Assembly: GCA_031835245.1 (NCBI GenBank)
Contig: JAVKOQ010000066.1
Span: 158,029-222,028, forward strand
Origin: Balamuthia mandrillaris
Lineage: Eukaryota; Discosea; Longamoebia; Balamuthiidae
Direction of reading: 5' to 3'
DNA: 64,000 nt
The notes under the pieces were generated by a model. That model made no database searches. It saw only the letters and a list, made by a program, of their open reading frames with translations, and was not told where the DNA came from. The first letter of the stretch is position 1; each line of letters opens with the position of its first letter. Position numbers and translations under genes: made by a program. Of the stretch, positions 21,538 to 32,003 are shown piece by piece.

Positions 21538-24491
21538 ATGAAGAGAAGCAACAAACGACGCAAAGATCTGCTGCTCACGCTCGACGCGCTTCCCTACGAC
21601 GTCCTCCTCCTCATCTTCTCCCACTTGGAGGACCCCTGGGACCTCCTCCTCAACGTCTCCCTCGTGTCCCGCCACTTTCACGCCGTCGTTTCCCAATCCG
21701 ATTTTTTGTGGAAACGGATTTACGTTCACTCTCTCACCGCTTCGAAAGAAGATGAAGCAGCAGCGACGAAAGGAGATGAGGAGAGGGTCATCGTTGGAGG
21801 CAGGAGGCGTGTGCGCCTACGCAACGAACGCTTCCGAAAGTTTAGGCAAGGGGCCTTGGAGTGGCTGCTGGCGGAGAGAAAGATTCTGGCCGCTCGATTG
21901 AAGCAAGCAGCAAAAGAAGAGGTAGATGATGATGATGATGGAGATGAAGAAGAAAGAGAAGGAGCGAAAGAGGAACAACGTGGGTGGTTGCATCGTTGTC
22001 GGCTTTATGCTACGCGACGGCAAAGACTGCATCAAAGCTTACTGTGGCGAGAGGAGGAAGAAAGAGAGGCAGACAGAGAAGAAAAAGAAGATGAAAGAGA
22101 GGACGAAGGAGGAGAGGGAGGAGGTCAGAAACAGCGACACTTTTACTTTATGTTTCATGAGGCTCTGCTCTATGCGACAAGAGCGACGGGCGTGAGAGGA
22201 GGAGAAGAGGAAGTCGCAAAGGTGGACGACCACGACGACGACGACAGGCGAGACCGAGGAAGCGAAGAGGAGAGGAACTTTGGAGAGGTGTTGTTGCTGT
22301 TCTTTCCGGATTTGTGGCGAGTGTATCGCTTGGCCATTCGCTCCTTTCCATCCCTGCAACATAGAAGAAGACAGTCTCTCTTTTCTTCTTCTATCATGAA
22401 GCAAAGAGAGAAAGAGAAAGAGAAGGAAGTAGAACAAGGGAGAGAAGAAGAAGAAGAACAAAAAGAAGAAGAACGAGAAGAACGGGGAAGAGAAGGATGG
22501 GAGGAAGAGCTGTTAATGATGTTGGCGGTTAGATTGAAAGCACCGCCAAACGCAAGCAAGTATCCTACGCAGCAGTCGCACATGAAGTTTCGATCCAGCA
22601 TTACAAATAGGTTCATTTCTTTTCTTGTTTTTTCGTCTTTCTAGTTGTTTGTTGTTGCTGTTGCTGCTGCTGCTGCTGTTGTTGCTGTTGCTGTTGCTGC
22701 TGTTGTTGTTTTTCTTGTTCTTCTTCTTCTTGTTCTTCTTCTTGTTGCTGCTGTTGTTGTTGTTGCTGTTGCTGCTGTTGTTGTTCTTCTTGTTGTTGTT
22801 GCTGCTGTTGTTGGTGTTGCTGTTGCTGCTGTTGCTGCTGTTGCTGCTGTTGCTGCTGCTGTTGCTGCTGCTGTTGTTGCTGTTGCTGTTGCTGCTGTTG
22901 TTGTTCTTCTTGTTGTTATTGCTGCTGTTGTTGTTCTTCTTGTTGCTGTTGCTGCTGTTCTTGTTCTTCTTATTCTTGTTCTTCTTGTTCTTCTTCTTGT
23001 TCTTGTTCTTGTTCTTGTTCTTGTTCTTCTTCTTCTTCTTCTTCTTCTTCTTCTTCTTTCTAAGGATTCAACAACAAAATAGAGTTCTGGACTTGTTAGA
23101 AGCTTTTGTAGAAAGAGAATGGGAACTGAGTTTTTCACAACCGCACAACGAAGAAGAAACGAGACTTTGGTTCTTAACTTGGTTGGAGAAGAACTTGATG
23201 AGACTGACAAGGGAAGAAGGAAAGTTGGATCAAAAGACCAGCAATCGAGTGATCACGTTTTATCAAAACGTGGAGAAGAAAATGAAGACGAAGACCAAAG
23301 ACACAACGAAAGCGAAAGAAAAGGAAGAAGAGAAGGCGACGAATAACATCACCAATAAGAAGCTTTGGGCTTATTCTCCTGCGGAGATTGCAAAACAACT
23401 CACGTTAGAAGATGCCACGATGTTCAGAACATTTGACGTAATGATTCTCTCCCATTTCTTTCTTGTCTTTCTCTATCTCTTGGTTTCGCTGTCGTTCTTC
23501 GCTTACTTCTTCCTCGGTATTCTTTATACTGAAAACCTTTTTCTTACATTTTATTTTAATAACAGAGACGAGATTTTCTATTTGAAGGATGGTTAAAAGA
23601 TCCAGACGCAACGGGAAGTCTTCGCCAGTACATTTGTCGATTCAATGCATTGAGTCACGCCCTTATTTATTCCTTGTTCACGATCGAGGACTCCAAAACA
23701 AGAGCGCAACACTACGAGAAGCTCGTTTCCATTGCCATCGTTCGTAGTTTTTTAAATCTTCTCTCTCTGTAGTTTTCTGCTTCTCTCTTTTAATCCACTC
23801 TATAACTTCTAAACAGCACTTAAAGAAGCTGAGGAATTTCAACTCCTTGACCTGCATCGTTGTTACACTACAGCAATTACAATTAGAACGAACGATAGAG
23901 CGTGTTGGCAAAAAGTACAAAAGAAAGCTTGCTAAGTACTACGAACAGACCAAAACCGGTGCTTATGCCTTGTCGAACTACCAAAGCAAAATGCAAACGA
24001 CTTCCCCTGTCATTCCTTACATGTATGTTATCCACTCTCTTCTGCTCATTCCTAGCTTTTGTTCTCTTTCTCATCTTTTTCTTACGAACGTGTCTCTAAC
24101 AATAAAGGGGAACTATTCTCTACGAATTAATCTTTGCTGACTCCAGTAAGCCTTGCTTTCTCGTTCTCTCGTTCTCTCGTTTCTTCATGCTTGCGCTCTT
24201 CTCCCTATTCTCTTTTTCGTTCGTTCTCTTTTTGACTTAGAAACACAACAAACAGTATCGCCGGACAGATTCTCAAAAAGAGGATTAGAATGGCGTGGCA
24301 TGGAGAACACGTGCGCCATCGTAATGCACGTGGCCGACACCCAGCTCCAGGTACAACATTTCCTGGACTCGATCCCCTGCAACGCTCGCCTCAGCCAAGC
24401 CATTCAAGAGGCCTTGAAAGAATCCGAGCGCATCGATGCCAAGGCCTTGCACTCCCTTGGAAGACAGCTGCGTGCTGAAAGCAGGGATTAA
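21538..24491 (+). CDS. F-box protein fused to a RasGEF (RasGEF-N plus CDC25 catalytic domain)
   Basis: Six exons: 21538-22610, 23065-23437, 23566-23739, 23817-24022, 24108-24145, 24241-24491, total 704 residues. An F-box lies at about residues 12-60 (LPYDVLLLIFSHLEDPWD...VSRHFHAV). A highly charged Glu/Arg linker follows. RasGEF-N begins at the exon 2 start (RVLDLLEAFVEREW). The CDC25-type domain includes IAKQLTLEDATMF, LRQYICRFNALSH, HLKKLRNFNSLTC and GTILYELIFADS, spread over four exons whose phases agree. RasGEFs load Ras-type GTPases with GTP; the F-box suggests coupling to ubiquitin ligase. Several donors are weak (GTTCAT, GTTCGT). The first intron is a long Leu/Val-coding-looking trinucleotide repeat. 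Confidence 0.88.
22640..23060. repeat. CTG/TTG/TTC trinucleotide repeat filling an intron
   Basis: About 420 bases of GCTGTTGTT and TTCTTGTTC units forming nearly all of the first intron of the F-box/RasGEF gene. It reads as endless Leu/Val/Phe in sense frames. Confidence 0.9.
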
Positions 24492-24556
24492 AGCGAATAA
24501 CCTTTACTTTTAACGAACAAACAAAAGAGAGAAGAGAGAAAAGAGGAGGGTGTGTT

Positions 24557-26522
24557 TTAACAGTCCGAATCCCAATCAGAAGATTCTGTGTCAGAGTCGT
24601 AATCCATTCCCATATCTGTTTGTATAAAATAAATAATAATTAAATAAATAATATTTTAAAATAAAGAATAAACAAAAATATAAAAATAAAGAAAAAGTGT
24701 TTTAAAAAAACGAACCAGTTCTTCGGCTGGTGATAACGTCATTCACTCGTTTCGACAGCGAAGTGCGCAGCGTCAGCTGTTCCGGTTGTGGCGCCTCCTT
24801 TGGAGGCCTCTTGCTGGTGCTTGAGGCGGATGGAGAGGAAGCCGTAACTTTGGACTTGGGCAGGTACGCTTTGGCCGGATTGTGGATGAGCAAGGGCGCT
24901 GGCGGCGGTGGAGGAGGTGGAGTAGCAGAAGAGGCAGACGGAGAAGCAACAGGAGGAGGAGCAGGAGGAGAAGAAGAAGAAGCAACAGAATAAGAAGATG
25001 GATGAGCAGAGGTTATAAAGTAAGAAGATGGATGAGCAGAAGCAATTGCATAAGAGGATGGATGCGCAGAGGCAACGAAATAAGAAGAAGGGTGAGCAGG
25101 GGCCATAAAGTAAGAAGAAGGGTGAGCAGAAGCAATTGCATAAGAAGATGGATGCGCAGAAGCAACAGAAGGAACAGGAAGAGAAGGAGGAGATGAAGGA
25201 GACGGGAAGGCCGAGGGAACGGCGGGAGGAGGTCGTTTGGGCGGATCGCGAGGAGGCAGAGGAGGTGCTGGATTGTATTCGTCCGACTCTTCTTCGTTGT
25301 AATTGTAATAATAGTCATAGCCATAGCTTTGTTCCTCTGTGTTTTGTATTGTTGAAGAAGGTGAGGAAGAAGGAATGGACGGTCGTTGATGACTAGGATG
25401 ATGGTGTATGGCAGAAGCGGTGCTGTCGTTCTCCAAGCCTTCAGCCAGTTTGACGAGACTTTCCAGAACGTCTTCATCCTTTTTGTGGAACGAAGTTAAC
25501 GTGGTCGGAATTGGCATCAAACGGTCAGCAGTATTGTTGGAGAGAAGAGGAGGAGTGGAGGAGCTTCTCTGTTTGTCCTGTCGTCGTTTGTTCTCTTTCT
25601 GCTCCTTCTTCCCCGCTTTCTCCTTCTCCTTCTGTAGTCGCTTCTGTTCTTTGGCGGATGGACTTTCCGCTTTGGGAGAAGATGGCATAGACTTTGAAGC
25701 TTTCGGATCATGAGATGCTGGAGGAGTAAGAGAAGAAGGAGAGGAAGCATTCGAAGAAGCAATGGAGGAAGACATGGGAAGTGGTTCAGATGGAGTTCTC
25801 GGCCTTCTTGAAGAAGTCCTTGGCGGAATAATAGCTGTTTGTTGCTGCTGCTGCTGTGGAATCCAATCCTTTGGAGGCAATGGAGGAGGAGCATCTTCAT
25901 CTTCTTCCTCTTTGTTGTTATTTGTTCGTGTCATCATCAACATGTCGTCTGTTGTTTTAGCCATTGAGGTTGGTCTAGAAACAACGATTGTGTGTGGGTT
26001 TAATGGACTCGATGATGACGAGGGATGATACGAGTGACGCAGTTGGTCTCTTGCCATCTGAGAATGAGAAGATGGAGAAGCAGAGGATAACAACCCACCA
26101 GTAGAACTATGGGGCTGATATTGTTGCTGTTGTTGTTGCTGTGGTGGCAGTGGTTGTTGTTGGGCAGTGGAAAGAGAAAAAGGAGGAGACGGAAAGTGGA
26201 CTGATTGAGCATTCAGATACATGGAAGAAGAGTTGGAAGGAGGAGGGGCATACGGAGAAGAAGGAGAGGAACTTAGAGGAGGGGCAGAGGGAGAAGGAAA
26301 TTGAGGAGGAGAATCGAACGGATTAGATGGAGGTGGGGCAGGAGAAGAAGAGGGAGAAGCTGTAGGAGAGGAAAAGGATTGTTGAAAGGAAACAGAACTG
26401 GCTGATGGGAATGTTGTTTCGTGCTTGTTCATTCCTTCACTTCCTTCTAATTGTGGATCTCTTGATGCCTATAAACCAATATGTTAACAAGAAGTGAAAA
26501 ATGTAAAAGAACAAGAAGGAAG

Positions 26523-26560
<38 letters not shown>

Positions 26561-29440
26561 AGTAACAAGGAAGTAACAAGAGAGAGAGAAAGAGAGAAGT
26601 TACAGCTTGTAAGCTAGCCATCCATTCATCCATTTCTTGCTTGTCTTTGGCGGAGAGGAACTCTGTTCTTTGGGCGGTGTGAATCTCAAAGCAAAAGGGG
26701 CGAGTGACGGCTTGTGCTGTCATCGTTACGACCTTTGAGCCGCGAATGGGGATCTTTCCTTGTGGCTTTTTGCCCTATACATGTGTTTGCATGTATATAT
26801 AAATAAGAGTCAGAAGGAAGGAAAAGAGAAGGACAAGTACCTCAGTAAAGTGAACTTGTTCTTTCCAGTAGACCAAATCGCCATCTTTAAGTACACAATA
26901 ACGAGGCGTCCATTTCTTTCTGACGTGAGCTTGCTTCATGAGAAGACCGCTTTTGTTGAGGTCCACTATTGGCCCTGCGTTGGTCATGCCAGCACTTGCC
27001 TCAGCCCCAAACACCGATCCATCGCCCTTCAGCTTCTCTTCTTTCACTCTTCTCGCAAACTCCTGTAGCTCCGTCGGCACATCCACCAACGGCCTCACCT
27101 CTGTCGGCGCCATATCCGTCCTCGCCGGATAACAATCCGCGCTCTCTCCTCCATCCTCTTCCTCTTCGTTGCCCTCGATGGCTTGCAAGACGGGGAACCA
27201 TCCTCTCACAGCAACGCAGTTTGACTCGACGGTGCGTTGGATGTCCAACAGCGTCTTGCTCAGCTTCTTCCGCTTTCTCTCGCCCTTCTCGCTGGAGGCG
27301 AGAGCGGACATGCACTTGTTGTAGTCGCGCCACGGATAGGCGAAAGAAAGAAGGGAGTGGTTGTAGATAAACGCGGAGAGGAGGGACTGCCATCCGGTCA
27401 GAGTGATGCCATTGCGGTCGCACCAGAGGGCACGGAGGGAGCCCTGGTTGGCGCGCAGCATCTCGGAGAGAGCCAAAGCCCCAGCATCGCCCAGCTTGTT
27501 GAAGGAGATGTTTAACTCGTGAAGAGGAGAAGCGGGGTCCAGCCCTGTTATATTGTTGTTTTAAAGGTCCTTCTGTTAAAGAAGAAAGAAGCAAGAAGAA
27601 GAAGAAGAAGAAGAAGAAGAAGAAGAAGAAGAAGAAGAACAAGAAGAAGAACAAGAAGAAGAACAAGAAGAAGAAGAAAGTATGAAAAAGAAAGGAGAGA
27701 GAAGCTAAGAGAAAGAAAGAGAAATGAAAATACCTTGAAGAAAAGGAATGATAACTTTGTCAAAGCCACCACATAGGTTGAGGCGACGAAGCGAAGTATA
27801 AGCGGGATTGGCCAAAGACAACAACGCTCTTGCAATGTTCAGTCCTTTAGAACAGAAAAGAAAGGTCAGAAATAGAAAATAGAAGAGACCTAAAAAGAAC
27901 TATACCTTGCACCGGCTTCTTTGCTTCAACAGCATTACTAAGCAGCAGATTCTCCACGGTGTTAGCTGTTGTAGGATCGGCCAAAGCGTGAATGATAGCC
28001 ACGAAGCCTTTCTCCTTGAACTTGGCTCGACCCAAGTTTAACGTCTGTAGGTTGCAGTTCCTTCGAAGAGCGACCATGAAGAGCTCCGCATCCGCCTCGG
28101 TGATGTTATTATCCGACAAGTCCATCTGTTGTTATTTTGGTTGAGAGGAAGAGAAAGAAAAGAAGAGAAGAGAAGAGAGAGAGGGAGAGGGAGAAAGAGA
28201 AAGAGAGATAAAGCATGTAACCTTTGTCTGCACTAAATTCTTGTTCGTACAAAGTGCAGTCAGCAGGACAGCCGCATTGCTTCCACTCAAGCCACACGCC
28301 CTCACATTGATGCTCCTCAACGTTTTGGTATCCTCCAAGGCCGTTCTGAGCAGCTGCGTCGTGCCATCGTCGATCGTCTTGTTGAAGGAGAGGTCCAGCT
28401 CCTGCAGGTGAACAAGGTTGCGCAGCGGTTTGGCAATGTAGGTCAGGTCGATGCCGGCGCATTGGGAGAGGAAGAGCTTGCGAAGGAGGGAGTGGGTCCC
28501 TATCTTTTCTAACCAGGTTTCCAATACCCTTGTTTGTTCGTCGGGTAAGTCTTAAGGAACAACTACAAACCAACGACGTACGTACTTGGAAGCACCATCA
28601 TCCAACCTATTCCTAGACAGGTCCAACACCTCGATGCCCAACGACATTCCCAGATGGATGCACAGCGCCAAGAGGATCTCTCTCATACCCTTTCCGTTAA
28701 CCCCGCACTCGCTGATGTAGAGCGAGTGCAGGGCATGTCGCATGCTCTCTAATGCCGTGGCGAGGTGCTCCGCCGCTTTGGAGGAGGCTATGGTGGTGCC
28801 GCGAAAGTCCAGGATCTGGAGGCGGTGCTCGTTGTTGTTGATGATGGCGTTGCGAAAGAGGAGGCAGTGGGCGACGGTCAGCCCCTCGCCGGAGGGCAGG
28901 TGAGAGAGCGTCACCTTGGAGAGCGTCTTGTTGTGGAGGAGGGCCTTGAGCACCTGCTTGACGGCCTCCTTGCGGGGCACGTCGTCCAGGCGCACGCTGC
29001 GAAAGTAGGTGTTGTGGTAGAGAGCGCCGATGATGGGCTCCAAGTGGAAGCTTACGTCGGACTTGGGGTCAAAGCCTGCGTTTGTGTTTGAGTTGTTGTT
29101 GGTAGGTTTGAATAAGAAAAAAGAACGAACAAATGCAGGAGGAAAGATGCAGCAAGAGACAAGATGAAGAAGAAGAAGAAGAAGAAAAAGAAGAAGAAGA
29201 TCAAGGAAGAAGAGATGTAGTTGAACCAGGGCAAAGGTCGAGGTTAAGGTCGGTAATGCCTCGGGCGTCGATATCACAAATGAACTGGATGAGGTCGTGA
29301 CTAAAGCTAACGCCCAACAGGTTGCATTGAGCCAAGTAGGTGTCCAAGAATCCATGTGCTGGGCCAATGTCTAAACATGACCGACAAAGGATGATAAAAG
29401 AGAGAGAAATAAGCATGTTATACTTAAAAAAAAGATAATA

Positions 29441-29471
<31 letters not shown>

Positions 29472-30459
29472 AGAAACAAAAAGTCTTCAAACGAACGTGA
29501 GAATACATAGGAAGGATCAACTGGCAATAGACTTTTATGTTTTGAAAGAAATAAAGAGATGAGAAAATATATAGGAGAGGAGAACATCCAGAAGAAAGAA
29601 AGCAAAAAAAAAAGAAAGAGAAGAGAGAAGAGAGAATGAGGATAAAGAAATGGAGAATAAGAGAACAAAGACAAAAAAGAAGAATGCCGAAACAGCAAAG
29701 CACACAACAACTTGTGGATAACAACAAGACGTACAAGTGTGGAGGGGCATGCAGCTGAAAGCCGTATTCGCTGGGAAAGCCGCAGGTGATGCGGAGGTAG
29801 GCTAAGCGGATGGCGAGGATCAGTTGCGGCACGCGGCTGCCCTGCACGGTGAAGCCCACCAGCCTCATCTTCTTGTCCTTGTGCACTTGGAAGGTGAGGT
29901 TGGCCTTCCATTGGTGCTTTTGGGTAATGTCCACCAGCTCATAGAGGTGAAAGTTTCTTGTGATCTGTTTTTTAAGAAGAGAAAAGAAAAACAAAAAAGA
30001 AATAGAAAAACAAAAAGATCATGAAAAAGAGAGAAAAAAAATAAACAAAAAACAACAAAACCATCAACAACAAAACAACAAACAAACAAACAAACAAAAA
30101 GTTATTCAATATACCGTCTTTCGACCCAATTTCGAGTTCTTCATCATCAGCACGCGGTACTTGCCCACCGCAAACACCCTCTTCATTCCCGGCTTTGGCT
30201 GTCCCGTTTTCTTGTTGATCGCCTCGGGCAGCCGCCCCCTCCGCAGCATGCCAACGAAGAGAGGCTTTTCCGGGCTCGCTGCCGTCGCGCTCCCATTGTT
30301 GCTGCTGCTGCTGCTGCTGCTGTGCTCGCCTTCGAAGACGCGAAGGGCCTCCACCACGAACTCGAACTCGTCCTTCTTCACCGGGCGCAGCTTCAGCTCG
30401 TGGTGGTCAAAGTTCCAAGCGGCTTCCTTGCTGCAGCCGCCATTCGTGTCCGCTGCCAT
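24557..30459 (-). CDS. CARMIL-like protein: N-terminal PH-like domain, LRRs, second PH domain, proline-rich region, acidic tail
   Basis: Twelve exons: 30459-30115, 29964-29735, 29531-29497, 29370-29227, 29075-28586, 28528-28222, 28125-27906, 27844-27734, 27544-26841, 26774-26604, 26468-24716, 24615-24557, about 1522 residues. The 35-base third exon is inferred because phase demands it. Residues about 85-190 look PH-like (RVFAVGKYRVLMM...LVGFTVQGSRV). LRRs follow (LDLSRNRLDDGASK, LQELDLSFNKTIDDG, MDLSDNNITEADAE, LNISFNKLGDAGA). A clear PH domain (GLLMKQAHVRKKWTPRYCVL...EMDEWMASLQA) lies at about 825-919, then roughly 580 residues of Pro/Ser. The last exon encodes an acidic tail with Trp (DSDTESSDWDSD), like Arp2/3-binding A motifs. 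CARMILs inhibit capping protein at leading edges; no clear capping-protein (CPI) motif was found here. Confidence 0.82.
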
Positions 30460-31218
30460 TATAGCAATTTTTTCACTTTTTTTTCGATTTTATTTTATTT
30501 ATTTTATTTTATTTTTATTTTTTGCATGTCGTAGCAAAAAAGTGAAATGACGTGGCGAATGCTTAAACATGGATAGTGTGACGTGTTTTTCCAAGTTAGG
30601 ATATATCGTCGACGTATTTGAAGAGCGTGATAAATTTTGAATATTCTCGAAAATTTGCAATATGTATCAACCATCGAAAGGGAGAATAGAACGTCAACAA
30701 AGCGAGCCAAACCAGAGCGAGAGAAAGCAGACAGGCCCCTTTGTGGAACAGCGTTTCAGAGGAGGTTTTGTTTTCCTGGTGACGTACCTGTGCTGTCGGT
30801 TTTTCCCCGGACAGAGACCGGGCTTGACCACAGGCGCCCTCTGCTCCCAATAATTATTGTGAATTGCTGGAGAGATTCACGGCACATTCTCCGAACAAGC
30901 ATTCCTGCAGGCACACACACAAACGTGCGCGGGTGCGTCCTCCACGAGAGTTCTCAAATACAAATAAAAACACACCTGAAAGGCCTTTGCCTCTGGGAAA
31001 CGCTGCCAAAGGATTTTTTTTTTTTGCACGCAGTAGTTTTCCTTGGACTTTGCACTCCCTGACAAACATAAATGCCAGGCCAAATATAAAAGGCATGACG
31101 TCTCTTCCTGCAACAGCCTTCATTCATCGTGCTCTCACGAAGACAACAAACAACAAATAACAAACAACAACAACAATAACAACTACCACTGTGAGTAACT
31201 GCAATTGCGCCTTTGACC
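30460..31218. promoter_or_regulatory. Divergent intergenic region with TATA-like element
   Basis: About 760 bases between the CARMIL-like and cupredoxin starts. TATAAAAGG at 31085-31093 lies about 125 bases before the cupredoxin ATG and is a plausible TATA box. AT-rich runs (TTTTATTTTATTT) adjoin the CARMIL-like ATG. No gene recognised. Confidence 0.45.
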
Positions 31219-31867
31219 ATGAAACTATCGACTCTCTTTGGGCTCTTCCTGATTGGCCTCTGCATTGGTTTCTGTAGGCTCACTCACTCCTCCTCTCCTG
31301 CTTTGCCTTATCTCACGTACCACAAAAACAAAAGCTGCTGCGTATGGCAACTATGGCGGCTATGGAAACGCTGCTACTCCGAGGGGCACCGTCCACATTG
31401 TGCTGGTGGTGCAGGGCCGTTTCATCCCTCCCAACCTGACCGTCTACCCCGGAGACACCGTCTTCTGGCTGTGGGATCACCCGGGACACAGCGTGGAGGA
31501 GACCGTGGGTCCCAACACCTGCAGAGAACCCGCCAGAGAGCGTTTCCCGGACTCTCCCATTGCGGATAGGGGATACCACTACCAGTACGTGGCAAGGCAG
31601 GCCGATGTGGGGAAGACCATCTATTACAAGTGTGGGCCTCACTGTGAGACAGGCATGCGTGCAAAGTTTAACGTGGTGGCAAGAAGAGGGGGGGATGACT
31701 TCCCTTTGACCTCTCCCGATTGCTTCTACGGAGGAGGCAATGTGACGGTATATGATGGCGGAAACGTGGGTTATGACGGCAGCGTGTACGATGGGGGCAA
31801 CGTGCAGTACAATTCCAACACTGGAGAGTCTTCCGGTGCTGCCTCTCTGGAGGCATTCTGGCTCTAA
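31219..31867 (+). CDS. Secreted cupredoxin-like (plastocyanin-type) copper protein
   Basis: Two exons, 31219-31273 and 31335-31867, total 195 residues. The first exon encodes a signal peptide (MKLSTLFGLFLIGLCIGF) with likely cleavage near SAAYG. The cupredoxin fold shows GRFIPPNLTVYPGDTVFW, then DHPGHSVEE (first His) and YYKCGPHCETGMRAKF, which supplies Cys, His and Met in the order of a type 1 copper centre. The C terminus is a Gly/Asn/Tyr repeat (VYDGGN, VGYDGS, VYDGGN). A blue-copper electron carrier or wall/cyst protein outside the cell is likely; which one is not known. Confidence 0.88.
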
Positions 31868-32003
31868 AACGGTTCAACTGGGAGAACGCGTTTGGGGCAT
31901 TCTCTTCCGCCTAAATATTCTCTCAATGCTTTGTTTTTTAAACTGTGGAATAACACTTTAAGTTTTAAATCAGAAATAACAAAACGTATCCTTTGTTTTC
32001 AAG

